DNA of 35,818 nt from Cellvibrionales bacterium UBA1969. GTDB taxonomy: Bacteria > Pseudomonadota > Gammaproteobacteria > Pseudomonadales > UBA7434. Positions 26,423 through 33,808 of this stretch are shown here, piece after piece (the stretch's first letter is position 1; every line of letters starts with the position of its first letter). A program made the translations under genes and the position numbers. The DNA lies in contig DDDX01000002.1 in assembly GCA_002339085.1 (NCBI GenBank), positions 43,423 through 79,240 on the forward strand, given 5' to 3'. A model generated the notes under the pieces. That model did not search any database. It was not told the origin of the DNA and saw only the letters and a program-made list of their open reading frames with translations.

Positions 26423-26512
26423 AAATTGGAATTTTGTCAAACATTCATCAAACAATTTTGTCCAATCTTTTTCACTGTCTTGATATTATTATAAAAAATG
26501 ACTGAACCGATA

Positions 26513-26559
26513 ACTGGCAGTGTTGAGGTCAGCGGTTCGATCCCGTTTAGCTCCACCAA
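26513..26559 (+). repeat. Putative attR: displaced 3' half of tRNA-Ala
   Basis: This 47-nt copy matches 25476-25522 except that the T-stem reads CCGTT instead of CCGCT. It has no 5' half of a tRNA in front of it, so it is not a working tRNA. It is the fragment expected at the far end of an element that integrated in the tRNA gene. Confidence 0.8.
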
Positions 26560-26588
26560 CAAAATTTATTTGAGAAAAAGATACCTAT

Positions 26589-27818
26589 TTAAAAATTAGG
26601 AAAGGTATAGTCTGCAAAATTACCTGATACACAACTACTATTACTGAGACCCGGCGAGCAAGCGCAAGTGGCTCCTACTTCACAAGCTTGAGTAACCTTG
26701 GCACTACCGGTAGATGGTCCTCCAGAACAATCAGATCCAGAGGCACACACCATGGTCGTATGCGCAGAACCAGTAGCAGCGCCACCAGTACAAGTTGCAC
26801 CCGACTCACAATACATTGTTACAGAACTTGATCCGGTGCCTGTTGCACCATGACAAATTGCACCATCATGACAATAAAGTGATCCTCCAGAGAAAGAACC
26901 AGTACATGTGGAACCTGATTCACAGTCGATAACTCCTGATGCAACACTAGCACTACACTGTGATCCATCTTCACAAGTCATAGTCCCACCATTTAATCTT
27001 TGACCAGTGCAGTCGGCAGCAAAGCCACAACTAAATGAACCATTACTGGGAGTGATGACTGTGCATATGCTACCGACATCACAGCTAAGACTTCCTGTGC
27101 CGTTTATTGTAAATTGACACTCAAAATCATTTCTTTGACAGTTCCCAACAGTATCACATGCTGAACCCTCACAGCTTTCAACACGTCCTCCACAAAAATA
27201 TCGAGATGACTCAGTTGAACATTGAGTACTAATTGGCAATTGATCGGCAGTACATTGCGTTTGTAACCCATAAGGTCCCATTAATTCATCGCAGCCATCA
27301 ATTGAAAAAAATGGAATACCAAGGGTTTGTTCTAAAGACATGCAACATTCTTCAGTGAAACCTGAATAAACATCATAGCTAGTAGTGGGTGAATTCGATT
27401 CTGCCGAGCAGGTCTTACTGGCCTCATCCCATAAACCAGATACGCCTAGACACACGGCCTCATTATCAGAGGTAATATCAACACTCGAAACGCCTGCGGA
27501 ATAACCATCATCATAGCTTGCTTGATTATCAGTAGTAATATCGACGCTCGATACACCGCTTGAGAAGCCATCTGATATACCTTGGTTGTAAACAGTAATA
27601 TCAAAGGATTGAGGCGTTGGACAGACCACATCGGCCGCAGTGGCACAAGCTGAGTCACCTTGGAGAGAATTTAGAGCTGTTTCAAGTAATTGAAAATTTT
27701 CATTAACCTCATCAGCATCAGCAACCTGACCATTAGAAAAAATATTTAGTTCTAATGAATCAGCAAAAGATAAAGGTGAAAGTAAAAAGAGAAATAGAAA
27801 TGCATGTATTTTTTTCAT
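26589..27818 (-). CDS. Secreted cysteine-repeat protein, predicted disulfide-laddered repeat domain
   Basis: The 409-aa protein has a signal peptide (MKKIHAFLFLFLLSPLSFA, cut after about 19). Next is a segment NGQVADADEVNENF seen at the N-terminus of many marine exoproteins, then a GVSSVDIT(T/S)DN repeat (about 75-118, 2.5 units of about 21 aa). After a Cys-containing region (120-240) come eight units with C-x5-C, the first Cys at 246, 264, 282, 299, 316, 337, 358 and 379, so spacing is 18, 18, 17, 17, 21, 21, 21. Regular Gly, Ser and Thr fill between. This suggests a solenoid with a disulfide ladder. Function is unknown; adhesion or ice/ligand binding are guesses. Its Shine-Dalgarno is buried in a hairpin. 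Confidence 0.75.
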   Translation of the reverse strand: MKKIHAFLFLFLLSPLSFADSLELNIFSNGQVADADEVNENFQLLETALNSLQGDSACATAADVVCPTPQSFDITVYNQGISDGFSSGVSSVDITTDNQASYDDGYSAGVSSVDITSDNEAVCLGVSGLWDEASKTCSAESNSPTTSYDVYSGFTEECCMSLEQTLGIPFFSIDGCDELMGPYGLQTQCTADQLPISTQCSTESSRYFCGGRVESCEGSACDTVGNCQRNDFECQFTINGTGSLSCDVGSICTVITPSNGSFSCGFAADCTGQRLNGGTMTCEDGSQCSASVASGVIDCESGSTCTGSFSGGSLYCHDGAICHGATGTGSSSVTMYCESGATCTGGAATGSAHTTMVCASGSDCSGGPSTGSAKVTQACEVGATCACSPGLSNSSCVSGNFADYTFPNF

Positions 27819-27820
27819 TT

Positions 27821-27872
27821 AATCGAATTCCTTTGGTATTAATGGTTAAATTAACACCAAAGGAATTCGATT
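27821..27872 (-). promoter_or_regulatory. 22-bp hairpin covering the ribosome site of the cysteine-repeat gene
   Basis: Arms 27821-27842 and 27851-27872 are inverted copies with one difference, which becomes a G-U pair in the - strand RNA; the loop is 8 nt. The Shine-Dalgarno AAAGGA (complement of 27829-27834) lies in the stem, 10 nt before the ATG at 27818. No T-run follows on either strand, so it is not a standard terminator. It could block translation until opened, or be a transposon-like inverted repeat. Confidence 0.6.
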
Positions 27873-28003
27873 CATACCTTTAAGAACAAATTTATTATTA
27901 CGGAGTGTTGAGAAGGTTTTTTATTAGATTCTAAATATTATTTTGAAACAAGTTGGTGCATCAACAACACTTCTTATGCGCAAAACTGTTCTTGATCGAG
28001 GTT

Positions 28004-28912
28004 TTAATTTATTTTGGGCGTTTCAATCAACTCGATGCAGTTACCATCGGGATCAAAAAAATACAGTGCCCATACACCATTGACCGGTATTCCCGGCCCC
28101 ATATCTTGATACACCGGTGGGTGAGGGCAATTGACTCCCTGTTGTTGAAGGCGATCATAGCATTGATGAATATCCTCTACGGCAAAAGCGGTTCGATATA
28201 AACCAACATGGTAAGGCACTGAATAGCTTTGGCCATGAATATCTTCAGGTTGTTGAAGATGGATGATAAAGTCGTTTCGATGCGGAAGGCTTAATGTCAG
28301 GTGTAAACAATCGATATCGTTCTTACAGCCATAGTCAGTGGCCACAAGAGTAGTCTTTTCGGGTGCGTCAGATAGTGACACAAAACCGAGATGATCCTGG
28401 TACCAAGTCTGTGTGATGTCAATGGCTGAGCAATTGACAACGAGCCCAGCCAAGCCTAGCTGCTTATTGTTTCTTATGCGGCGATCGATAATATCGTAGC
28501 GAATTCCATCGCGATCGCGAAAATGAAAGTCAGTACCCTTTGTGGTTTGTAAAGGACCAAGAAATTGCAGCGTTTCTGCGCGCAGCGCATGGTGCGTTGC
28601 CTCGACATCATCGACAGCAATAATTAATGCCTGATTGCCAATATGATTTAGCGATTCATAGCTCTGGCCGGTAATAGGCGGTAAGCGAAACGTTAATAAA
28701 TCGATCATGGCGTTCTGCCAGTCTTGGCCGCTTACCATGGCGTAGCCGTCCCACTGAACATCACCTTGGATACCCATATCTTTTCCGTCTTGCGGATCGG
28801 GTCGCAAACGCGAAGCGGCAGAGAATCCCAATTTAGATAATAGGGCTTTATGTTGCTCGAGGTCATTACAGTTTAAATTAACATGAACAGTGTGCTGAAC
28901 GGAGATTGCCAT
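28004..28912 (-). CDS. Two-domain VOC-superfamily protein (extradiol-dioxygenase-like)
   Basis: The 302-aa protein has two glyoxalase/bleomycin-resistance (VOC) halves, about 8-135 and 150-298, the size and layout of type I extradiol dioxygenases. The C-terminal half ends FFDPDGNCIELIE with a metal-ligand-like Glu. However, its first strand reads LAGLVVNCSA where extradiol enzymes have LGH, so one iron-ligand His seems missing. A different VOC activity (lyase, isomerase, binding) is possible. AGGAAA lies just before the ATG. It shares strand and a 57-nt gap with the SnoaL-like gene upstream, probably one operon. Confidence 0.8.
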   Translation of the reverse strand: MAISVQHTVHVNLNCNDLEQHKALLSKLGFSAASRLRPDPQDGKDMGIQGDVQWDGYAMVSGQDWQNAMIDLLTFRLPPITGQSYESLNHIGNQALIIAVDDVEATHHALRAETLQFLGPLQTTKGTDFHFRDRDGIRYDIIDRRIRNNKQLGLAGLVVNCSAIDITQTWYQDHLGFVSLSDAPEKTTLVATDYGCKNDIDCLHLTLSLPHRNDFIIHLQQPEDIHGQSYSVPYHVGLYRTAFAVEDIHQCYDRLQQQGVNCPHPPVYQDMGPGIPVNGVWALYFFDPDGNCIELIETPKIN

Positions 28913-28969
28913 ATTTTCCTAGTTGCATGATTTATTAATATTGAGTGATAAGAAATGGCTATAATTTCT

Positions 28970-29374
28970 TCACTCGGAAGTATCAAACATCCCTACCGTG
29001 TATTGATAGTAGGTATCCATACATTCCCATACCTGACTGATTTTGCCGTCCTGGCATTGAAAGCGAAATAAATATTCATTGCAGTAGTCGCGGTTATCGT
29101 GCATTTTTGCCTTCAGTATAAAGTGAACGGCGGCATTGTTGTCCTCGACAATTAAGGCGCGACGGTCAATGGCTATCGTCTCAAAACGAAACAAGTGACT
29201 GCCTTGGCCTAACATCTCCAGCACAGCATTAAGGCCAATGAATGGTCCGCCAAACGGGTGGGCAGGTGGCAAGTGCCAGACAATATCGTCGGCAAAGTGA
29301 TCACTAATGGGGATGTCACTTTGTCCCGTCAGCGAGGCAAAATATTGTTCAATCAGATGGCGATTATTGCTCAT
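28970..29374 (-). CDS. SnoaL/NTF2-like protein
   Basis: The 134-aa single-domain protein has an N-terminal helix HLIEQYFASL, the FADDIVWHLPPAHPFGGPFIG block and the C-terminal FRFQCQDGKISQVWECMDTYY typical of the SnoaL-like (nuclear transport factor 2) fold. Such proteins often sit in catabolic clusters as isomerases, dehydratases or binding proteins. It is first in a two-gene unit with the VOC protein and is divergent from the DUF1214 gene. It is a different subfamily from the SnoaL-like protein at 5023. Confidence 0.75.
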   Translation of the reverse strand: MSNNRHLIEQYFASLTGQSDIPISDHFADDIVWHLPPAHPFGGPFIGLNAVLEMLGQGSHLFRFETIAIDRRALIVEDNNAAVHFILKAKMHDNRDYCNEYLFRFQCQDGKISQVWECMDTYYQYTVGMFDTSE

Positions 29375-29665
29375 TAGTTGTTTGCCTTATCTATCACTTC
29401 TTAAGCTCTGCGCTCAGAGAATAAAGGTCAGTGTAACCCATTTTCTGTCGGTCGCCATTAACGAATTTAAATCCCATGTTCTTTTCAAGCTATTGTATTT
29501 GATAGTGATTAGTATTCATTATGGAATTTCGTTAATACTGGATTAGCGTGCAGTCAAAGATTGATTGAAGTTAAAGGTTGGAGCTTAGTAAAGTGGTTAT
29601 CATGATGGGTAGGTATAAGAATACGTTTTTTAAATCGCTGTCGAATGAGCAAAGGACGAAAAATC

Positions 29666-30889
29666 ATGATAAAAAATATTATCGCGTTAGTATTGGTTTT
29701 GTTAGTAGGCGTTGTGGTGGGTTTGCAGTTACCCAGAGGTGCAGCGTTAATCGCGACAATTAGCAGTTTGGGTAGCGGTTCAAATAATGATTATGCCGCG
29801 CTAAAATCCAATCAAGCCTTCGAAGATTTTAAAGCCCTGCTCGATAGCACCCATCAAATGGTCTTAAACGAAGCACAGACTGAGCAAGAAGCTATTGAAG
29901 GTATGCGCTGGTTGTTGCGCGTCGTCTCAATGAGTACCGAAGTGGCGGCAGATGCTAATCCGCAATTGCCACACTTCCAACGGATGGATACCGAGGTGCG
30001 AAAAGTTGGAGGCGATAACCCCGATGCCGAATATCACAACGTACAAATAAATGGCCAATACGATTATATTATTCGCGGCACCCACCGCAGTGACGACTAT
30101 TTGAGTTTTACCATTACCGGTGGCTTGGGTATGACCGAGAGACGCGGTGTAGGGTATATTAATGATCAGCAACTGAATCGCGATGCCGAAGGTAACTTTA
30201 CCTTACTGTTAAGTAAAGACGCCCCTGACATAAACGCTTATGGTAATAACGGTGTGCCGGCGAATTGGATTCAGATTCCAAACGATGCCTCGGGTATTTT
30301 GGTTCGCCAGTACATGGCCGACCGTTCGCTCAGTGAGCAAGCAACGCTGGCAATCGAGATTTTGGGCGAGCAACCAGCCTATGCACCGCCATCTGACCAA
30401 ACCATCGCAGACAGTTTAATTGGTACCAGCTACGCATTTTTAAAGCTCACCACTTTGCATAAGTACGTGCTACCTGAATTGTTAACCGAGACCAATCAGT
30501 TTGTGCAAACCTCCAGTGAAAGTTTAGGTTCGGCCATAAGTGGCGAAGATAATTTATATATGATCGGCAGTTATCAATTAGCCGATGATGAAGCCTTAGT
30601 GATCACTGCCCAGCCACCCGAAACCCGTTATTGGAATTTAACCCTTGAGTCTCGTTGGCATGAAACCCATGATTATTTGCATCGACCCACCTCGTTAACT
30701 TTGTCCGAGGTTGAATACGGTGCCGATGGCAGTGTTGAATTTGTGGTGGCTCATCAAGATCCAGGACATCCTAACTGGCTTGATACCAGCGGCTACCACT
30801 TTGGCTTTATGACGTTTCGCTGGCTAGACAGTAAGGGTGCTACTGTGTCATTGCCGCAGGCCAAGGTGGTCAAGTGGGACCAACTTTAA
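29666..30889 (+). CDS. DUF1214 domain protein with N-terminal membrane anchor
   Basis: The protein of 407 aa starts with a hydrophobic helix (IIALVLVLLVGVVVGLQL), which should anchor or export it, followed by a globular region. The C-terminal part has the DUF1214 pattern YWNLTLESRWHETHDYLHRP. Function of DUF1214 proteins is not established; they recur in catabolic clusters of marine and soil proteobacteria. The open frame begins at 29645, but AAAGGA (29651-29656) is 9 nt before the ATG at 29666, which I prefer. The SDR follows after 35 nt, likely cotranscribed. Confidence 0.75.
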   Translation: MIKNIIALVLVLLVGVVVGLQLPRGAALIATISSLGSGSNNDYAALKSNQAFEDFKALLDSTHQMVLNEAQTEQEAIEGMRWLLRVVSMSTEVAADANPQLPHFQRMDTEVRKVGGDNPDAEYHNVQINGQYDYIIRGTHRSDDYLSFTITGGLGMTERRGVGYINDQQLNRDAEGNFTLLLSKDAPDINAYGNNGVPANWIQIPNDASGILVRQYMADRSLSEQATLAIEILGEQPAYAPPSDQTIADSLIGTSYAFLKLTTLHKYVLPELLTETNQFVQTSSESLGSAISGEDNLYMIGSYQLADDEALVITAQPPETRYWNLTLESRWHETHDYLHRPTSLTLSEVEYGADGSVEFVVAHQDPGHPNWLDTSGYHFGFMTFRWLDSKGATVSLPQAKVVKWDQL

Positions 30890-30924
30890 GTATGTTCATT
30901 GGCTAACGGTTATGAGGCAATGCG

Positions 30925-31722
30925 ATGTCTAAGCGGCTAGAGAAAAAAATCGCCTTAATTACGGCAGCGGGGGCGGGCATTGGTCGCGCCAGCGCGATTA
31001 AATTTGCTCGTGAAGGGGCAAGGGTGATTGTCAATGATATTAATGTTGATTTGGCCGAGCAAACCCTTGCCTTCATCATCGAACAAGGCGGGCAGGGTGA
31101 GGTGATGGTCGCCGATGTGACGGACCAACAGGCCGTTGAGAAGATGGTAAAACAAAGTCATCAGGCCTTAGGTCAATTGGATATTGTTTTTTGCAACGCG
31201 GGCGGCTCTTTGCCGTCGGCTTATGCCGAGGTGTCAGACGATGAATTTGAAACAATTTATGCTTTGAATTTTCGCTCGGTGCATTACTGCATTAAAGCGG
31301 CATTGCCAATCATGCTGGCGCAACAATCTGGCACTTTTTTGTGTACCTCTTCAGGCGCTGGGATTAATTACTCACCGGGCTTAGCGGCCTACGGTGCAGC
31401 AAAAGCGGGTTTAACCAGCTTAGCGCGCAGCATCGCGGTTGAATATGGTAGCCAAGGCATTCGAGCGAATGTGATTGCCCCAGGTCCGATTGAAACTCCT
31501 TCATTGCGCGCTTGGCTTGATTCGCTAGATGCAAAGCAAACTGAAAAAACAACCCAATCGACCTACCAGCAATGGTGTGAGCATGTGCCGGTCGGTCGCT
31601 TAGGCAATGCCGACGACATTGCTAACGCCGCCGTGTTTTTAGTCTCAGACGAAGCGGCCTTTGTGAACGGTGTTTTGTTGCCTGTTGATGGCGCGATTCA
31701 CGCCAAGCTTTCCTCAGCCTAG
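30925..31722 (+). CDS. Short-chain dehydrogenase/reductase
   Basis: The 265-aa classical SDR has a Gly-rich motif TAAGAGIGRAS (about 13-23), CNAGG, a catalytic Ser in CTSSGAGINYS, and YGAAKAG with the Tyr/Lys pair. Its substrate is unknown. Its position 35 nt after the DUF1214 gene, and close to VOC, SnoaL and LLM-flavin genes, suggests a role in breakdown of a cyclic or hydroxylated compound. A strong hairpin follows its stop. Confidence 0.85.
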   Translation: MSKRLEKKIALITAAGAGIGRASAIKFAREGARVIVNDINVDLAEQTLAFIIEQGGQGEVMVADVTDQQAVEKMVKQSHQALGQLDIVFCNAGGSLPSAYAEVSDDEFETIYALNFRSVHYCIKAALPIMLAQQSGTFLCTSSGAGINYSPGLAAYGAAKAGLTSLARSIAVEYGSQGIRANVIAPGPIETPSLRAWLDSLDAKQTEKTTQSTYQQWCEHVPVGRLGNADDIANAAVFLVSDEAAFVNGVLLPVDGAIHAKLSSA

Positions 31723-31766
31723 GACTATTGCATAAACGTTAATATCTCATTTTGCTTCGATAAAAA

Positions 31767-31809
31767 AATGGCCTATCGCCTGCGTTAATTGCGTAGGCGA
31801 TAGGCCATT
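31767..31809. terminator. Bidirectional terminator after the SDR gene
   Basis: Arms 31767-31784 and 31792-31809 pair over 18 bp with one mismatch (core GGCCTATCGCCT / AGGCGATAGGCC) around a 7-nt loop. An A-run precedes it and AATTTTTT follows, so it can terminate from both sides: the SDR on + and the decayed gene on -. Confidence 0.8.
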
Positions 31810-31832
31810 AAGTGAAATTTTTTACCTGTCAG

Positions 31833-32018
31833 CTAACTGTCAGCAAATTTTTTGAGGCGCTGGTTAATTAAGTCATTGGCTTCATTCATAATGTTGTCCA
31901 TCAGCTCTTGTACGGTGGGCACATCATTAATCAAGCCCGCCACCATGCCACATGACCAAGCACCGGCATCGGCATTACCGTCAATCATCACCTGCGGGTT
32001 AATAGATGATTTTTTTGC
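31833..32018 (-). pseudogene. C-terminal remnant of a nitronate monooxygenase (NPD family)
   Basis: Reading the - strand gives 61 codons ending in TAG: QVMIDGNADAGAW, then SCGMVAGLINDVPTVQELM and a helix ending LKKFADS. This matches the conserved C-terminus of 2-nitropropane dioxygenase/nitronate monooxygenase-like flavin proteins, where GDxxAGxWSCGMVAGLI is characteristic. The frame is closed just upstream by a stop near 32031 and no 5' part is present, so the gene was cut by deletion or rearrangement. It faces the SDR tail to tail. Confidence 0.75.
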
Positions 32019-32379
32019 TATCGATACCCCCTAAGCTATAGGCTTTGTCAGCTTATGTTGAGTAATACTAATCTTAGTTCTATAACAATTATTGATATCT
32101 TGAATCAACCCTATTGGCCGATTGGTAGAGTTGCCTACCGTTACTGAGTACGATCTGTTTAGCTCGCGATGACGCCATGATTTTTTAAGCCTGGGCAATC
32201 TTGGTGCGCCTTGCGAGATGAAAAATAAAAGTTTTGGTTTTAAAAAGTGACATAGTCACAAATCGAGATATAAAAAAGTTCATATATCCATCAATTGATA
32301 ATCATTAATCGATGAAATTGTCTCTTGTTAAAGAAACTGTCCATTTTTTTTTCATTTGTCCCATAAAGGTTCTTGGTGA
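32019..32379. other. AT-rich region upstream of the porin, with a palindrome
   Basis: No open frame is visible. A perfect palindrome GTGAC-ATA-GTCAC lies at 32247-32259. Its 5-bp centre-to-arm layout does not fit CRP (TGTGA-N6-TCACA), so the binding protein, if any, is unknown. The stretch ends at the NtrC-like dyad of the porin promoter. Confidence 0.45.
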
Positions 32380-32394
32380 GCATTGTTTCGGTGC
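32380..32394 (+). promoter_or_regulatory. NtrC-like enhancer dyad upstream of the porin
   Basis: GCAT-N7-GTGC, flanked by A on both sides, fits the NtrC consensus TGCAC-N7-GTGCA at 8 of 10 arm positions. Its centre is about 108 bp upstream of the start site predicted from the sigma-54 core, a standard enhancer distance. A similar dyad stands at the same distance from the second sigma-54 core at 33783. Confidence 0.5.
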
Positions 32395-32468
32395 AAATTT
32401 TTAGAGAGATTAACAGTTCAAACCGTCAGCTTAATGTAAAACCTTGTTTTAATTGCAAAATATATTCT

Positions 32469-32484
32469 TGGCATACGCTATGCA
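32469..32484 (+). promoter_or_regulatory. Sigma-54-type promoter of the porin gene
   Basis: TGGCAT-ACGCT-ATGCA has the GG and GC doublets at the exact spacing of the -24/-12 consensus TGGCACGnnnnTTGCA. Mismatches are T for C, A for G and A for T. The predicted start is near 32495, 66 nt before the porin ATG. Confidence 0.6.
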
Positions 32485-32560
32485 ATTTTATAAGTAGGGA
32501 TAGCTGTTTGGCTTTTACCTATTGAAATATTTCAAATTAAATAAATCGGAGAGAAAAAAT

Positions 32561-33184
32561 ATGAACGTACTTAAAAAATCTTTATTAGCTTCGGCTGTTG
32601 CATTGTCAAGTGCCACAGCGGTTGCAGAGCTAAGTATGACCATTGGTGCTGTGTCAGACTATGTTTATCGTGGCTTTAGCCTTGGTGATGCAGGTGCCTA
32701 CGCTTCCATCGATGTTGCCTCAGGTGGATTTTATGCCGGTGTTTGGGCAATATCTGACGGTTATGGCGAGAGTGACGCTGGTGGTTCATTTGGTGGCGCA
32801 TCAAGCATTGAATATGATATCTACGCTGGTTATGAAACTGAGATTGCTGGAGTGGGCGTAGGTATAGGTTATACAGCTTACGAATACACGTATGGTGATG
32901 GGGCTGAAGATGAGTTTTCTCTTTCATTATCAAAGGGCCCGCTTTCAGTTAGCTTTGTAGATGGTGAATTTGCAGATGATTCCGATTACGAATGGCTGAT
33001 TGTAGGTGCGGAAATAGGGCCCTTCACCATCACTTATGGTGAAGAAGACGAATCTGAGTATGATTATGCGGAAATCTCTGCAGGTACTGATGTAGGTGCA
33101 ATGTCTCTCGGTATCACACTTGGAGGTAATAGTGAAGGCGAAGATTATCTCGTACTTGATTTGAGCACCGGTATCGATCTGTAA
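32561..33184 (+). CDS. TorF-family putative porin (outer-membrane beta-barrel)
   Basis: The 207-aa protein has a signal peptide (MNVLKKSLLASAVALSSATA, cut after about residue 22) and alternating strands with aromatic and Gly residues typical of the TIGR02001 'TorF' group: GAVSDYVYRGFS near the start, EYDIYAGYET, and short acidic loops (DESEYDY). It is strongly acidic. The open frame reaches a TTG at 32522, but GGAGAG (32548-32553) 7 nt before the ATG at 32561 decides the start. It is preceded by a sigma-54-type promoter with an NtrC-like enhancer, so expression may respond to nitrogen or a similar signal. Confidence 0.8.
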   Translation: MNVLKKSLLASAVALSSATAVAELSMTIGAVSDYVYRGFSLGDAGAYASIDVASGGFYAGVWAISDGYGESDAGGSFGGASSIEYDIYAGYETEIAGVGVGIGYTAYEYTYGDGAEDEFSLSLSKGPLSVSFVDGEFADDSDYEWLIVGAEIGPFTITYGEEDESEYDYAEISAGTDVGAMSLGITLGGNSEGEDYLVLDLSTGIDL

Positions 33185-33209
33185 GTTAGCTCGAACCTTT
33201 TATCACTTT

Positions 33210-33232
33210 CGCCGTTTTCATAGTGGACGGCG
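33210..33232 (+). terminator. Small hairpin in the porin 3' UTR
   Basis: CGCCGT (33210-33215) pairs with ACGGCG (33227-33232) with an 11-nt loop, 26 nt after the porin stop. Only TTT follows, so it is a weak terminator or a processing/stability hairpin before the structured element. Confidence 0.4.
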
Positions 33233-33248
33233 TTTGTGGTGAATGGCA

Positions 33249-33334
33249 GTAATTTTTATCTCCAGGTAAAAATTATTTTGCTCCGTTTGTAGGAAGTACT
33301 GCGAATTACCCTTCTCTTGCTTCCTACCTTTTTT
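33249..33334 (+). ncRNA. Structured RNA element copy 1, in the porin 3' UTR
   Basis: The element has hairpin 1 (TAATTTTTA 33250-33258 with TAAAAATTA 33267-33275, loop TCTCCAGG), linker TTTTGCTCCGTTT, and hairpin 2 (GTAGGAAG 33289-33296 with CTTCCTAC 33320-33327) with TACCCTTC in the loop, then a T-run. It matches the element at 33810 in order and in all unpaired motifs. I see no promoter of its own, so it may be a 3'-UTR-derived sRNA of the porin mRNA as well as its terminator. Confidence 0.55.
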
Positions 33335-33692
33335 AAAAAAGTAACATAACGATTATCTTACTCAATATCGTCAAAAGCCATCACTGTTTCGCCTGTATTT
33401 TCTCACTGTAAAACCTATCTCTAGAAACCCCCGCACTGCCTTTAAGTTTAACATCTAGAGGATTTTCTTTCGTAGAAATGTCTTATTCAAAAAAGTCTTG
33501 AGGTTTGAAAGCAGATTTTATTAGATTTTTATAATGGATATCACCTCTGGAAGTTTATTTTTTTTGCGCCATAGGAAATTTTTTTAAAAAAGTTTTTAGG
33601 TTTATTACCGTGTGTAATTGTTAGCACTTTAATTTTTCAAGCTTAAATATTATTAGTTTTGCATTTATTTGTGTCGTAAGGCTTTCGATAAA
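33335..33692. other. AT-rich non-coding stretch between the two RNA elements
   Basis: No gene or recognisable gene remnant is visible. The stretch has many A and T runs and a 7-bp inverted repeat CTCTAGA (33419-33425) / TCTAGAG (33454-33460). A small dyad GCTTT-CGAT-AAAGC occurs just before the NtrC-like site. Confidence 0.4.
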
Positions 33693-33707
33693 GCTTTATT
33701 TAGGTGC
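33693..33707 (+). promoter_or_regulatory. NtrC-like enhancer dyad upstream of the candidate sRNA
   Basis: GCTT-N7-GTGC, flanked by A, fits the NtrC dyad at 7 of 10 arm positions; the right arm is perfect, the left weak. Its centre is 109 bp upstream of the predicted sRNA start, against 108 bp for the site before the porin. Confidence 0.4.
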
Positions 33708-33782
33708 AAGAACTGAAGGAGTTTCATAGCTTGCAAAGGATAATGAGATTTAAGTATCTGTTTTAGTTGGTTATTTTATTTA

Positions 33783-33798
33783 TGGCACAAGCTATGCA
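33783..33798 (+). promoter_or_regulatory. Sigma-54-type promoter of the candidate sRNA
   Basis: TGGCAC-AAGCT-ATGCA has a perfect -24 element and a near-perfect -12 element at the right spacing (GG to GC offset 12). The start predicted 12 nt after the -12 C is 33809, one base before the conserved RNA element begins. Confidence 0.65.
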
Positions 33799-33808
33799 GC
33801 TAATTAGT

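Larger units (their letters stand above)
25522..26512. mobile_element. Minimal tRNA-Ala-associated island without integrase
   Basis: About 1 kb of DNA is bracketed by the 47-nt direct repeat. It holds two + strand genes: a small membrane protein and a sulfotransferase. The DNA is visibly richer in A and T (AAA, ATA and TAT codons) than gltX on the left. No integrase, excisionase or transposase is encoded, so it is a satellite needing an enzyme in trans, or a remnant from which the integrase was lost. The boundary is inferred from the repeat. Confidence 0.65.

Noticed and set aside
26513..26559. A second tRNA-Ala gene
   Set aside because: Only the part from the anticodon loop to CCA is present; the acceptor 5' strand and D-arm are missing, so it is a repeat fragment.
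27821..27872. Integron attC site or intrinsic terminator
   Set aside because: I see no RYYYAAC/GTTRRRY core boxes at the ends and no T-run after either arm.
32247..32259. CRP/FNR binding site
   Set aside because: The half-sites are separated by 5 rather than 6 bases (GTGA-N5-TCAC), and the FNR core TTGAT is absent.
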